Translations under genes and position numbers: made by a program
Notes under the pieces: model-generated
Seen by the model: only the letters and a program-made list of their open reading frames with translations
What the model was told of the DNA's origin: nothing
The model's database searches: none
Shown here: piece after piece, positions 9,119-14,612 of the stretch
Layout: each line of letters begins with the position of its first letter
Position numbering within the stretch: the stretch's first letter is position 1
Origin: Treponema sp.
GTDB taxonomy: Bacteria > Spirochaetota > Spirochaetia > Treponematales > Treponemataceae
Reading direction: 5' to 3'
DNA length: 14,875 bases
Assembly: GCA_017613485.1 (NCBI GenBank)
Contig: JAGADS010000225.1
Location: forward strand, 1 to 14,875

Positions 9119-9586
9119 TTACAGCAATGATGCGTTTTTATAAGCACACAAAAGGTCATAAACCTCCTGTGCAGTTTTCTTTTCCATTACGTCCGACACA
9201 AAACCAGGATTCTGCAGTACAGAAGCAAGCTCCTTCAGGACAGACAGATGCATCTCCGGCTCCTCAGGATTACACAGCACAAGGAAAACAAGGTTAACGG
9301 GAGCCTTATCCAGAGAATCATAATCAATTCCCTCATGGCTTATACCTATGGCTCCGATGACATCTTTTACTGTGGCACAGTTACCATGCGGAACCGCAAT
9401 GCCATGCATGATGCCCGTGCTCATCTTTGATTCCCTTTCCCTCAGGGCCTCCAGTGCCTGACTTCTGTCAACCTCTGGATGAACACGAACAATGGCTTCC
9501 ACCATTTCTTCAAAGAGCTCGTCTTTGTCCGTACTCTCCAGATTCAGTATGACAGTTTCGGGAGAGAAAACCTTTTCAAGAATCAT
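9119..9586 (-). CDS. PTS EIIA domain protein, fructose/nitrogen (PtsN-like) family
   Basis: 155 aa, a lone EIIA of the fructose/mannitol/Ntr class. The family active-site block is clear: MSTGIMHGIAVPHG (55-68), with the phosphorylatable histidine at His67. A second conserved region, NLVFLVLCNPEEPEMHLSVL, and the C-terminal helices are typical of the fold. No EIIB or EIIC is fused or adjacent, which argues for a regulatory rather than a sugar-transport role. From memory, treponemes often keep EIIA proteins without transport permeases. It is 24 nt downstream of secG and 24 nt upstream of the first ATPase gene, so it appears co-transcribed with both. AGAGAGG precedes the ATG. PtsN-like function is inferred. 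Confidence 0.9.
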   Translation of the reverse strand: MILEKVFSPETVILNLESTDKDELFEEMVEAIVRVHPEVDRSQALEALRERESKMSTGIMHGIAVPHGNCATVKDVIGAIGISHEGIDYDSLDKAPVNLVFLVLCNPEEPEMHLSVLKELASVLQNPGFVSDVMEKKTAQEVYDLLCAYKNASLL

Positions 9587-9610
9587 AACGACCTCTCTTG
9601 ATTTATAATA

Positions 9611-10021
9611 TTACTCGGCAGCCGGGACATCCAAAACTTCTGGCTGTTCTGCATTTACGATTGACTGTGTCTCTTCTACAGTTTCCTTTGTTTCTTCAGC
9701 AAGAGGATCCCAACCGAAATCAGTAGTGGTTTCAGCTGCATTGTCATTCACCTGCTCTGCTGCCTGCTGCATGAGGTCAGTATCGTCAGACGGATTTTTA
9801 TTCAGGAATGCCAGAGTGAAAACAATTACAAAAAACAGAGTAACAAAAACACCTGTGGTCTTGGTAAGTACGCTGGCAGAATGAGCGCCGAATGCTGCTG
9901 ACTGACCGCCGAAAGCACTACCCATGCCGTTGCCCTCGTCGTTCTGAACAAGCACAAGCAGAACCAGCAGAATGGCAATAATTACAAAGACAACCAACAG
10001 AATACTCTTAATAATATCCAT
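9611..10021 (-). CDS. secG: Protein translocase subunit SecG
   Basis: 136 aa from the ATG at 10021, which has GGAG six bases upstream; an in-frame TTG at 10033 has no better site. Two membrane helices (about 4-25 and 56-73) flank the family loop NDEGNGMGSAFGGQSAAFG (27-45). A third feature is an acidic, glutamine- and glutamate-rich C-terminal tail of about 60 residues, longer than in E. coli SecG. SecG supports SecYEG-SecA export through the inner membrane. It is the first gene after the promoter at 10076-10104 and heads the run into the EIIA and ATPase genes. The secG, tpiA and pgk genes are neighbours in many bacteria. Confidence 0.95.
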   Translation of the reverse strand: MDIIKSILLVVFVIIAILLVLLVLVQNDEGNGMGSAFGGQSAAFGAHSASVLTKTTGVFVTLFFVIVFTLAFLNKNPSDDTDLMQQAAEQVNDNAAETTTDFGWDPLAEETKETVEETQSIVNAEQPEVLDVPAAE

Positions 10022-10075
10022 TTTATTCTCCAAAATCCGGAATTTTCAGCCGGAATAATCATTTTGTGTGGCTAC

Positions 10076-10104
10076 ACTATATCAAAACAGGGGGAGATAG
10101 TCAA
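10076..10104 (-). promoter_or_regulatory. Sigma70-like promoter for secG and the ATPase operon
   Basis: On the minus strand the -35 box is TTGACT (10099-10104), followed by a 17-base spacer and the -10 box TATAGT (10076-10081). Transcription would start near 10069, leaving a leader of about 48 nt before secG. The -35 box lies directly beside the AT-rich repeat at 10108-10143, which could act like an UP element. It is the best promoter match seen upstream of the whole ATPase run. Confidence 0.75.
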
Positions 10105-10107
10105 TAA

Positions 10108-10143
10108 TTCAATGCGTAATTCGTAATGCGTAATTCGTAATTG
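10108..10143 (+). repeat. Left inverted repeat flanking the SUMF1 lipoprotein gene
   Basis: It begins TTCAAT and contains two tandem copies of the 14-mer AATGCGTAATTCGT (10111-10124 and 10125-10138), then AATTG. Its last 19 bases, AATGCGTAATTCGTAATTG, match the minus strand of 11072-11090 at 17 of 19 positions. The inner ends of both copies face the lipoprotein gene. Confidence 0.8.
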
Positions 10144-10189
10144 ATCTACCTCACCCCCATGTTCCATGTTTTTTTGCAGCCTGATTTGT

Positions 10190-11041
10190 TTAATCGGCGG
10201 TACAGACTACGCGGAAGCCTGTTACGGCATCTCGGGAATAGCTTAAGCCTTCTTCACTATGAGAAACCTCATAGTCAGTCTCTGTGGTACTATTGTAAGA
10301 ACCACCACGCACAATGCGTTTTGTCTGCGCTGAGCCCCAAGTCCAGCACCATTCCTGGACATTTCCGCTCATGTCATAGAGACCGAGGGAATTCGGAGCC
10401 ATTGTCATCACCTCATGGGCATTAAGATTGCCATTTACAGTGCTGTTAGTCCAGGTCCAGGCAACAGCACCAAGCGTATTACTGCCGGAATATGAATAGG
10501 AATCCCTGTTTCCACCCCTAGCAAGGTATTCCCACTCTGCCTCAGTTGGCAGGCGGTATCCGTTGGCACTGAAATCACACTGCACAGTATCCCATATATT
10601 AGATGTAGCATTTTGACTTGAGGGAATGTAGCCCCCAGCCCAATGGGTATAGTCTGTATCGCCATTAACACGGTAGCAGGGTGTGCGTCCTTCGGCAATG
10701 CTCCTTGAGTTGCAGTAGGCAATCGCATCATACCAATTCACATCATATACAGGATGGTTTTCTCCTACACCGTGATTTCCATCAGGACGTAAGGGCATTG
10801 GTGTACCTGTGCTAGTAGAGGTTCCATTGTACTCGCAATAGGCCTCATATTCACTTTGGGTAACCTCGTGCGGACACGCATAGAGATCTCTAATCGTCTC
10901 GCCGTTAAAAGAACCGCCTGAAATCTTTACAAAGCCCTCCGGTCTGTTCAAGTCGTCTATAAAATTGCTGCAGGAAGCCATGGCAACCACAACAGCCAAT
11001 CCAAGCACAATTTTCAAATACCAACAATTTCTCTTTTTCAC
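10190..11041 (-). CDS. SUMF1-fold (FGE-sulfatase domain) lipoprotein, catalytic cysteines absent
   Basis: 283 aa from the GTG at 11041, chosen because AAGGAG lies six bases upstream; open TTG (11074) and ATG (11065) codons upstream lack this. A basic N terminus, hydrophobic segment and Cys24 in VVVAMASC suggest a lipoprotein with a relaxed spirochaetal lipobox. The SUMF1/formylglycine-generating-enzyme fold is shown by HPVYDVNWYDAIAYCNSRS (from 96), GYRLPTEAEWEYLARGG (161-177), LGLYDMSGNVQEW (219-231), RGGSY (245-249) and GFRVV (275-279). In true FGE the region after GGSY carries the two catalytic cysteines; here it reads NSTTETDY, so the protein should not make formylglycine. It is probably a surface binding or structural protein. 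The gene lies 64 nt after the outer-membrane gene and is bracketed by inverted repeats. Confidence 0.88.
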   Translation of the reverse strand: MKKRNCWYLKIVLGLAVVVAMASCSNFIDDLNRPEGFVKISGGSFNGETIRDLYACPHEVTQSEYEAYCEYNGTSTSTGTPMPLRPDGNHGVGENHPVYDVNWYDAIAYCNSRSIAEGRTPCYRVNGDTDYTHWAGGYIPSSQNATSNIWDTVQCDFSANGYRLPTEAEWEYLARGGNRDSYSYSGSNTLGAVAWTWTNSTVNGNLNAHEVMTMAPNSLGLYDMSGNVQEWCWTWGSAQTKRIVRGGSYNSTTETDYEVSHSEEGLSYSRDAVTGFRVVCTAD

Positions 11042-11071
11042 AAAAAACTCCTTTTTGATTTTCATACAAAA

Positions 11072-11114
11072 CAATTATGAATTATGCATTCTTAATTCTT
11101 AATTACTAATTGAA
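11072..11114 (-). repeat. Right inverted repeat flanking the SUMF1 lipoprotein gene
   Basis: On the minus strand this copy starts TTCAATTAG and ends AATGCATAATTCATAATTG. It shares the start, the end and 17 of the last 19 bases with the left copy at 10108-10143, in opposite orientation. Between them lie two short AATTAAG units in place of the left copy's 14-mer. The outer end covers the last codons and the stop of the outer-membrane gene. Confidence 0.75.
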
Positions 11115-11690
11115 CCTATACGTCGCACCGGCATTTATGTATATATAGTGGCAGATGTGGTCCTTTTCCGGGAAAATGGTATATCCTGCACCCGCTTTAA
11201 GCAGCACTCCATTCTTGAACACGTCAAAGAGCACTGTTGCACCGGCCTTTGCTCCAAAATCCGCATACATTCCTTTTGCACTGCGGCTTTCAGATGACAC
11301 AATGTTCAGCCTTATGTCAGCGGCAAGCTCCGGGCGTATTGTAATCAACTGGTTTATCCTAAGGTCCACATAGGCACCTAACCCAAAATCCAAAGCCCAC
11401 CAGCTTTCGATATAATCCTTCTTGCCCACACGGAAAAACACTCCAGTCTGTGCGGTAAGTCCCACAGCCGTAAGCAATCCATCCTTGGAAAATCCCAGTG
11501 GAAGAGGCCATGCGGAATCTACATTCAGGCCAAGGTTTCCGACCTCATGATCGTGCATGTCTCCAACTGCAATCTCAAAACCTGCTTTTCCTCCAAGCTC
11601 AAGACCAGAATACCATCCGTCTGCCCATGCGTTTCCTGCAAAGCAAAATGACATTGCAAGAACAAGGACAATAACTCCTCGTTTTTTCAT
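11106..11690 (-). CDS. Small secreted outer-membrane beta-barrel candidate (unknown function)
   Basis: 194 aa. Residues 1-23 form a clear signal peptide (KKRG, a hydrophobic core, cleavage after AWA). The rest shows alternating hydrophobic and polar strands ending with glycine and aromatic residues, for example GLELGGKAGFEIAVG, FGLGAYVDLRI and KAGAGYTIFP. It closes with INAGATYRFN, a C terminus like that of outer-membrane barrels. I do not recognise a named family; a porin-like or OmpA-barrel-like protein of about eight strands is the best reading. GAGGAG sits six bases before the ATG. Its promoter is back to back with that of pgk, and it is probably co-transcribed with the SUMF1 lipoprotein, which would place both products at the cell surface. 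Confidence 0.75.
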   Translation of the reverse strand: MKKRGVIVLVLAMSFCFAGNAWADGWYSGLELGGKAGFEIAVGDMHDHEVGNLGLNVDSAWPLPLGFSKDGLLTAVGLTAQTGVFFRVGKKDYIESWWALDFGLGAYVDLRINQLITIRPELAADIRLNIVSSESRSAKGMYADFGAKAGATVLFDVFKNGVLLKAGAGYTIFPEKDHICHYIYINAGATYRFN

Positions 11691-11790
11691 TTAAAACTCC
11701 TCGTATTTAAATTATTACAAAATAAGATTGGTAAATATGCTCAAGACGTTAATTAACTTTTTTTCCCAAACTTTTTATCTATATGCTTTA

Positions 11791-11819
11791 AGTTTATTAT
11801 TATGTCGTTTTGTTGTCAA
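11791..11819 (-). promoter_or_regulatory. Sigma70-like promoter for the outer-membrane gene
   Basis: On the minus strand the -35 box TTGACA (11814-11819, full consensus) is followed by 17 bases and the -10 box TAAACT (11791-11796). The expected start near 11784 gives a leader of about 94 nt, which includes the 10-bp palindrome GTTAATTAAC (11748-11757). Confidence 0.6.
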
Positions 11820-11828
11820 GAACCTTGA
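11816..11828. promoter_or_regulatory. Palindrome shared by the two divergent -35 boxes
   Basis: TCAAG-AAC-CTTGA is a perfect 5-bp inverted repeat with a 3-base centre. Each arm covers most of one -35 box: TTGACA of the outer-membrane gene and TTGAAT of pgk. The symmetry may be no more than two TTGA boxes facing away from each other, or it may be an operator. Confidence 0.35.
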
Positions 11829-11853
11829 ATTATTAGCAAAAAACCTGTAGAAT
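11825..11853 (+). promoter_or_regulatory. Sigma70-like promoter for pgk
   Basis: The -35 box TTGAAT (11825-11830), a 17-base spacer and the -10 box TAGAAT (11848-11853). Transcription should start near 11860, giving a leader of about 42 nt. This placing rules out the ATG at 11854 as the translation start. Confidence 0.72.
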
Positions 11854-11901
11854 ATGGATACAAAAATTTGGTTTCATCTAAAACCTAATGGAGGAATTTT
11901 T

Positions 11902-13173
11902 ATGATTAAAACAGTAAAAGATGTTGATCTTAAAGGCAAACGCATCATCATGCGCGTAGATTTTAACGTACCTATGAAGGACGGAGTTGTTCAGGATGAC
12001 ACACGCATCATGGCAGCCCTTCCCACCATCAAATATATAATAGAACAGAATCCGCGTTCTCTGGTTCTCATGAGCCACCTCGGAGACCCGAAAAAGGACG
12101 TTAAGAAGGCACAGGAAAAGGCAGAAAAAGCAGGCAAGACATGGACAGACGCAGATGCAGAGAAGTTCATCAACGGCAAGAACCGCATGAAGCCTGTTGT
12201 AGAATACTTTGCTTCAAAGCTCGGAAAGGATGTTACATTCCTTCCTGATGCACTCGGACAGAAGGCAGCTATCGACGCACTTCCTGAGGGTGCAGTTGCA
12301 ATGCTGGAGAACGTACGCTTCCACAAGGAAGAAACAAGCAAGGACGCAGCAGAACGCGACATCATGGCAAAAGAGCTCGCCACATACGGAGACATCTTTG
12401 TAAACGATGCATTCGGTACCGCACACCGTGACCAGGCATCAACAGCTTCAATCGCAAAATTCATGCCGGTTGAGTCAGTCGGCGGATTCCTGATGGAAAA
12501 GGAAGTAAAATACATTCAGCCGATGGTAGAAAACCCGCCAAAACCACAGGTTGCAATTATCGGTGGAGCAAAGGTTTCTTCTAAGATTGCAGTCCTGGAA
12601 TCTCTCCTGAAGAACGCAAGCGCACTCGTAATCGGAGGCGGCATGGCATATACATTCCTCAAGGCACAGGGACACAAGGTTGGTATCTCTCTGGTTGAGG
12701 ATGATTTCATTGATACAGCCAAAAAGCTCCTTGCAGATGCAGAGGCAAAGGGTGTAAAGATTGTTCTTCCTGTTGACCATGTTGCGGCAGACAAGTTCGA
12801 CGCTAACGCCACTCCAGTTGCAGTTGACGGAGTTGATATTCCGGACAACCTCATGGCAATGGATGTAGGACCAAAGACAATCGAGGCATACAAGGAAGTT
12901 CTTTCTACAGCAAAGTCTGTCGTATGGAACGGACCTGTCGGAGTATTCGAGTTTGACGCATTTGCAAAGGGAACAGCTACCGTTGCACAGCTCGTTGCAG
13001 ATGCTACAGGACGCGGAGCAATGACAGTTGTCGGCGGCGGTGACTCAGTTGCAGCCGTAAACAAGTTCAACCTTGCAGACAAGATGAGCCATGTTTCAAC
13101 CGGTGGCGGTGCATCCCTTGAATTCCTTGAGGGAAAGACATTGCCTGGTATTGCAATCCTGGCACAAAAATAG
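11902..13173 (+). CDS. pgk: Phosphoglycerate kinase
   Basis: 423 aa from the ATG at 11902, which has GGAGG seven bases upstream. It transfers phosphate between 1,3-bisphosphoglycerate and ADP in glycolysis. Family blocks are RVDFNVP (18-24), DDTRI (32-36), GTAHR (172-176), GGAKVSSK (221-228), GGGMAYTFLK (245-254), the nucleotide-site NGPVGVFE (343-350) and VVGGGDSVAAV (376-386), ending with SHVSTGGGASLEFLEGK. One key loop is odd. The usual SHLGRPxG reads SHLGDPKK, so position 62 is Asp where a 3-phosphoglycerate-binding Arg normally sits. About 23 extra, lysine-rich residues follow (about 66-95) before the usual KPVVEYF helix. The rest of the active site looks intact. The length of 423 compares with about 390-400 in most bacteria, the difference being this insertion. 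Confidence 0.97.
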   Translation: MIKTVKDVDLKGKRIIMRVDFNVPMKDGVVQDDTRIMAALPTIKYIIEQNPRSLVLMSHLGDPKKDVKKAQEKAEKAGKTWTDADAEKFINGKNRMKPVVEYFASKLGKDVTFLPDALGQKAAIDALPEGAVAMLENVRFHKEETSKDAAERDIMAKELATYGDIFVNDAFGTAHRDQASTASIAKFMPVESVGGFLMEKEVKYIQPMVENPPKPQVAIIGGAKVSSKIAVLESLLKNASALVIGGGMAYTFLKAQGHKVGISLVEDDFIDTAKKLLADAEAKGVKIVLPVDHVAADKFDANATPVAVDGVDIPDNLMAMDVGPKTIEAYKEVLSTAKSVVWNGPVGVFEFDAFAKGTATVAQLVADATGRGAMTVVGGGDSVAAVNKFNLADKMSHVSTGGGASLEFLEGKTLPGIAILAQK

Positions 13174-13218
13174 TTTTCAAGCGGACACGAAGGCTGGGCC
13201 TTCGTGCCGCTTAAAACT
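13172..13218 (+). terminator. Long imperfect hairpin at the pgk stop codon
   Basis: The left arm 13172-13194 and right arm 13198-13218 pair over 21 bp with two bulged bases (a C and an A) and a TGG loop. The core CACGAAGGC/GCCTTCGTG is perfect, and outer AGTTTT/AAAACT arms extend it. The arm starts inside the pgk stop. No long T run follows on the plus strand, so it is an atypical terminator or an mRNA-stabilising structure; on the minus strand ATTTTTG follows. Confidence 0.55.
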
Positions 13219-13226
13219 GTTTAATC

Positions 13227-13314
13227 TCTCGACTGCCTTTGGCAGCGGGAGAAACCAATTTCGACACGACTCGCCTTCGGCTTGCGTGTCAAATCATAAT
13301 CTGAGGAAATCAGA
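13227..13314. repeat. Three further small hairpins between the convergent pgk and cyclase genes
   Basis: First, CTGCC-TTT-GGCAG with outer TCTC/GAGA (13227-13252). Second, GACACG/CGTGTC with an inner GCC-TTC-GGC (13263-13290) and outer TTT/AAA. Third, TCTGA-GGAAA-TCAGA (13300-13314), placed just after the cyclase stop on the minus strand. With the hairpin at 13172 they fill nearly the whole 148-bp gap. Termination from both directions is the simplest role. Confidence 0.5.
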
Positions 13315-13321
13315 CAGAACC

Positions 13322-14473
13322 TTAAAGATTTTTCAGCATATTCTTGTTCTTGTACATCTCTGTGTCGGCCCTTTTCATTACGGTTGCAAAAGAACTGTCG
13401 TGCTTCGGGTCAAAAACCGCAAATCCAGCCGCAAAAGATTTTTTCTCAGGTAAAGGAGCGTCTTTGGTCATCTCATCAAAGCATGTGCTTGAGACTCTTC
13501 GTTTAATGAATTCAATATTGTCGTAATCATCACTCTGGAGAATCGCAACAAATTCATCACCGCCTATCCTGAATACCGGACTGTGCTTGAAAATGTCGCA
13601 TATCAGCTTGCAGCAGTTTATAATATATGAATCTCCTGAATCATGACCGAAGCTGTCGTTTACCAACTTAAGGTTGTTCAGGTCACATTCACATACCGCA
13701 AACCTTACGGAGGCAGGATCATCCTGTATCATCCTGTCAAGTTCAGCTGCTTTCCTGTCAAAGGAATTACGGCTCATCACCCTTGTAAGCGCGTCATGGC
13801 TTGATATGTCCTTTTCCCTGTTGATTTTTTCCATCATCATGTGGCGGAACATGTTCTGAATGAAAATGTAAAGGAGTATAGCTGTAATACAGATTGAAAG
13901 ATAACCTGTATTTATGTCGCCGTTGAGTATGTTTGCAATCTGGCCAGTAACCGTTATTGATGCAATCAGAAGAATAGTAATGAGGTTGCGGAGTTTTGAC
14001 CTTATTCCTATTACGATAAAAACAACAAGGATATAGACAAAGCTTATGCCGCAGAACAAAAGGTAAATCCAGTATGCATAGCCCCGAATAAAATGACCGT
14101 CAGGGTCTATCTGGAAAATCATTCCGTTTGCAAGGGAGACAGTCTGAATGACAACATTCACGGCCATTACGCAAAGCATTGGAATAACAGTCTTTTTCAT
14201 ACCGCAGCTTCTGGCAAGAAATACGGCAAGGCATGGGGAAACACAGAATTCAAGGTAAGTCACAAGCCAGTGGATTTGAACTGGAGCACATCCGGTCTTG
14301 TCAAAAAGGACACCAAGATATTCACAGACAGCACCGGTTGCGGCAAGAATAAACGAAAAGCGGAACCATTTAATCTCGCTCTTCTTCAAGATTGTGTTCT
14401 TACCGACATCTATCGCCAGAGTCAGCATACTGAGAATACAGATAATGATAGTTACAGTATAGTTGTGATCCAT
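13322..14473 (-). CDS. Membrane-bound GGDEF diguanylate cyclase
   Basis: 383 aa. The N-terminal part (about 6-208) holds six or seven hydrophobic segments, near 6-22, 38-57, 68-88, 95-115, 134-157, 164-183 and 190-206, with no recognised sensor family. The cytoplasmic GGDEF domain runs from SHDALTRVMSR (225-235) to the end. It has DLNNLKLVNDSFGHDSGD (264-281), the active-site RIGGDEF (302-308) and the closing RADTEMYKNK (368-377), so c-di-GMP synthesis is likely. The inhibitory RxxD site expected six to nine residues before GGDEF reads FKHS, so product inhibition through it is absent. The first ATG (14473) is used; the leader is short, with only a weak GGGA. It is a single gene, convergent with pgk and divergent from tpiA. 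Confidence 0.92.
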   Translation of the reverse strand: MDHNYTVTIIICILSMLTLAIDVGKNTILKKSEIKWFRFSFILAATGAVCEYLGVLFDKTGCAPVQIHWLVTYLEFCVSPCLAVFLARSCGMKKTVIPMLCVMAVNVVIQTVSLANGMIFQIDPDGHFIRGYAYWIYLLFCGISFVYILVVFIVIGIRSKLRNLITILLIASITVTGQIANILNGDINTGYLSICITAILLYIFIQNMFRHMMMEKINREKDISSHDALTRVMSRNSFDRKAAELDRMIQDDPASVRFAVCECDLNNLKLVNDSFGHDSGDSYIINCCKLICDIFKHSPVFRIGGDEFVAILQSDDYDNIEFIKRRVSSTCFDEMTKDAPLPEKKSFAAGFAVFDPKHDSSFATVMKRADTEMYKNKNMLKNL

Positions 14474-14486
14474 GGATTCTGAATCC
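14474..14486. promoter_or_regulatory. Palindrome at the cyclase start codon
   Basis: GGATTC-T-GAATCC is a perfect inverted repeat directly upstream of the cyclase ATG and within its short leader. It could be a protein site or a small hairpin that hides the ribosome site. At 13 bp, chance is possible. Confidence 0.3.
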
Positions 14487-14495
14487 CTATCCCAT

Positions 14496-14524
14496 ATTAT
14501 ATAAAGTTTTTAGAGTTTTTTCAA
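14496..14524 (-). promoter_or_regulatory. Sigma70-like promoter for the diguanylate cyclase
   Basis: On the minus strand TTGAAA (14519-14524), 17 bases, then TATAAT (14496-14501, full consensus). The expected start near 14489 leaves a leader of only about 16 nt. Confidence 0.7.
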
Positions 14525-14549
14525 TTAAAAAAGCTTTGCTGTTTTTTCC

Positions 14550-14566
14550 GATTGAAAAATTCAATC
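14550..14566. promoter_or_regulatory. Inverted repeat over the tpiA -35 box (candidate operator)
   Basis: GATTGAA-AAA-TTCAATC is a perfect 7-bp inverted repeat with a 3-base centre that covers the -35 box of tpiA and lies upstream of the cyclase promoter. A repressor or activator bound here could affect both genes; no regulator is identified. Confidence 0.4.
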
Positions 14567-14580
14567 AAATATAATAAAAT
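14552..14580 (+). promoter_or_regulatory. Sigma70-like promoter for tpiA
   Basis: TTGAAA (14552-14557), a 17-base spacer and TAAAAT (14575-14580). Transcription should begin near 14587. An ideal ribosome site, AAGGAG (14601-14606), sits six bases before the ATG. Confidence 0.72.
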
Positions 14581-14612
14581 GCTTCTAATCGATTTTTATC
14601 AAGGAGATTTCT

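Noticed and set aside
11042..11074. TTG (11074) or ATG (11065) as start of the SUMF1 lipoprotein
   Set aside because: The GTG at 11041 has AAGGAG at ideal spacing and gives a compact signal peptide; the upstream codons lie in or near the flanking repeat.
10108..11114. Flanking repeats as integron attC sites or a CRISPR array
   Set aside because: No RYYYAAC/GTTRRRY core pairs, no regular spacers and no integrase or cas gene.
11854..11901. An upstream ATG at 11854 in frame with pgk
   Set aside because: It lies directly after the -10 box, before the expected transcript start, and lacks a ribosome site; the ATG at 11902 has GGAGG and matches the family N terminus.
11991..13082. Long open frames on the minus strand inside pgk (174 and 188 codons)
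   Set aside because: They mirror the strongly biased codon use of pgk; no family features or sites, and pgk is certain.
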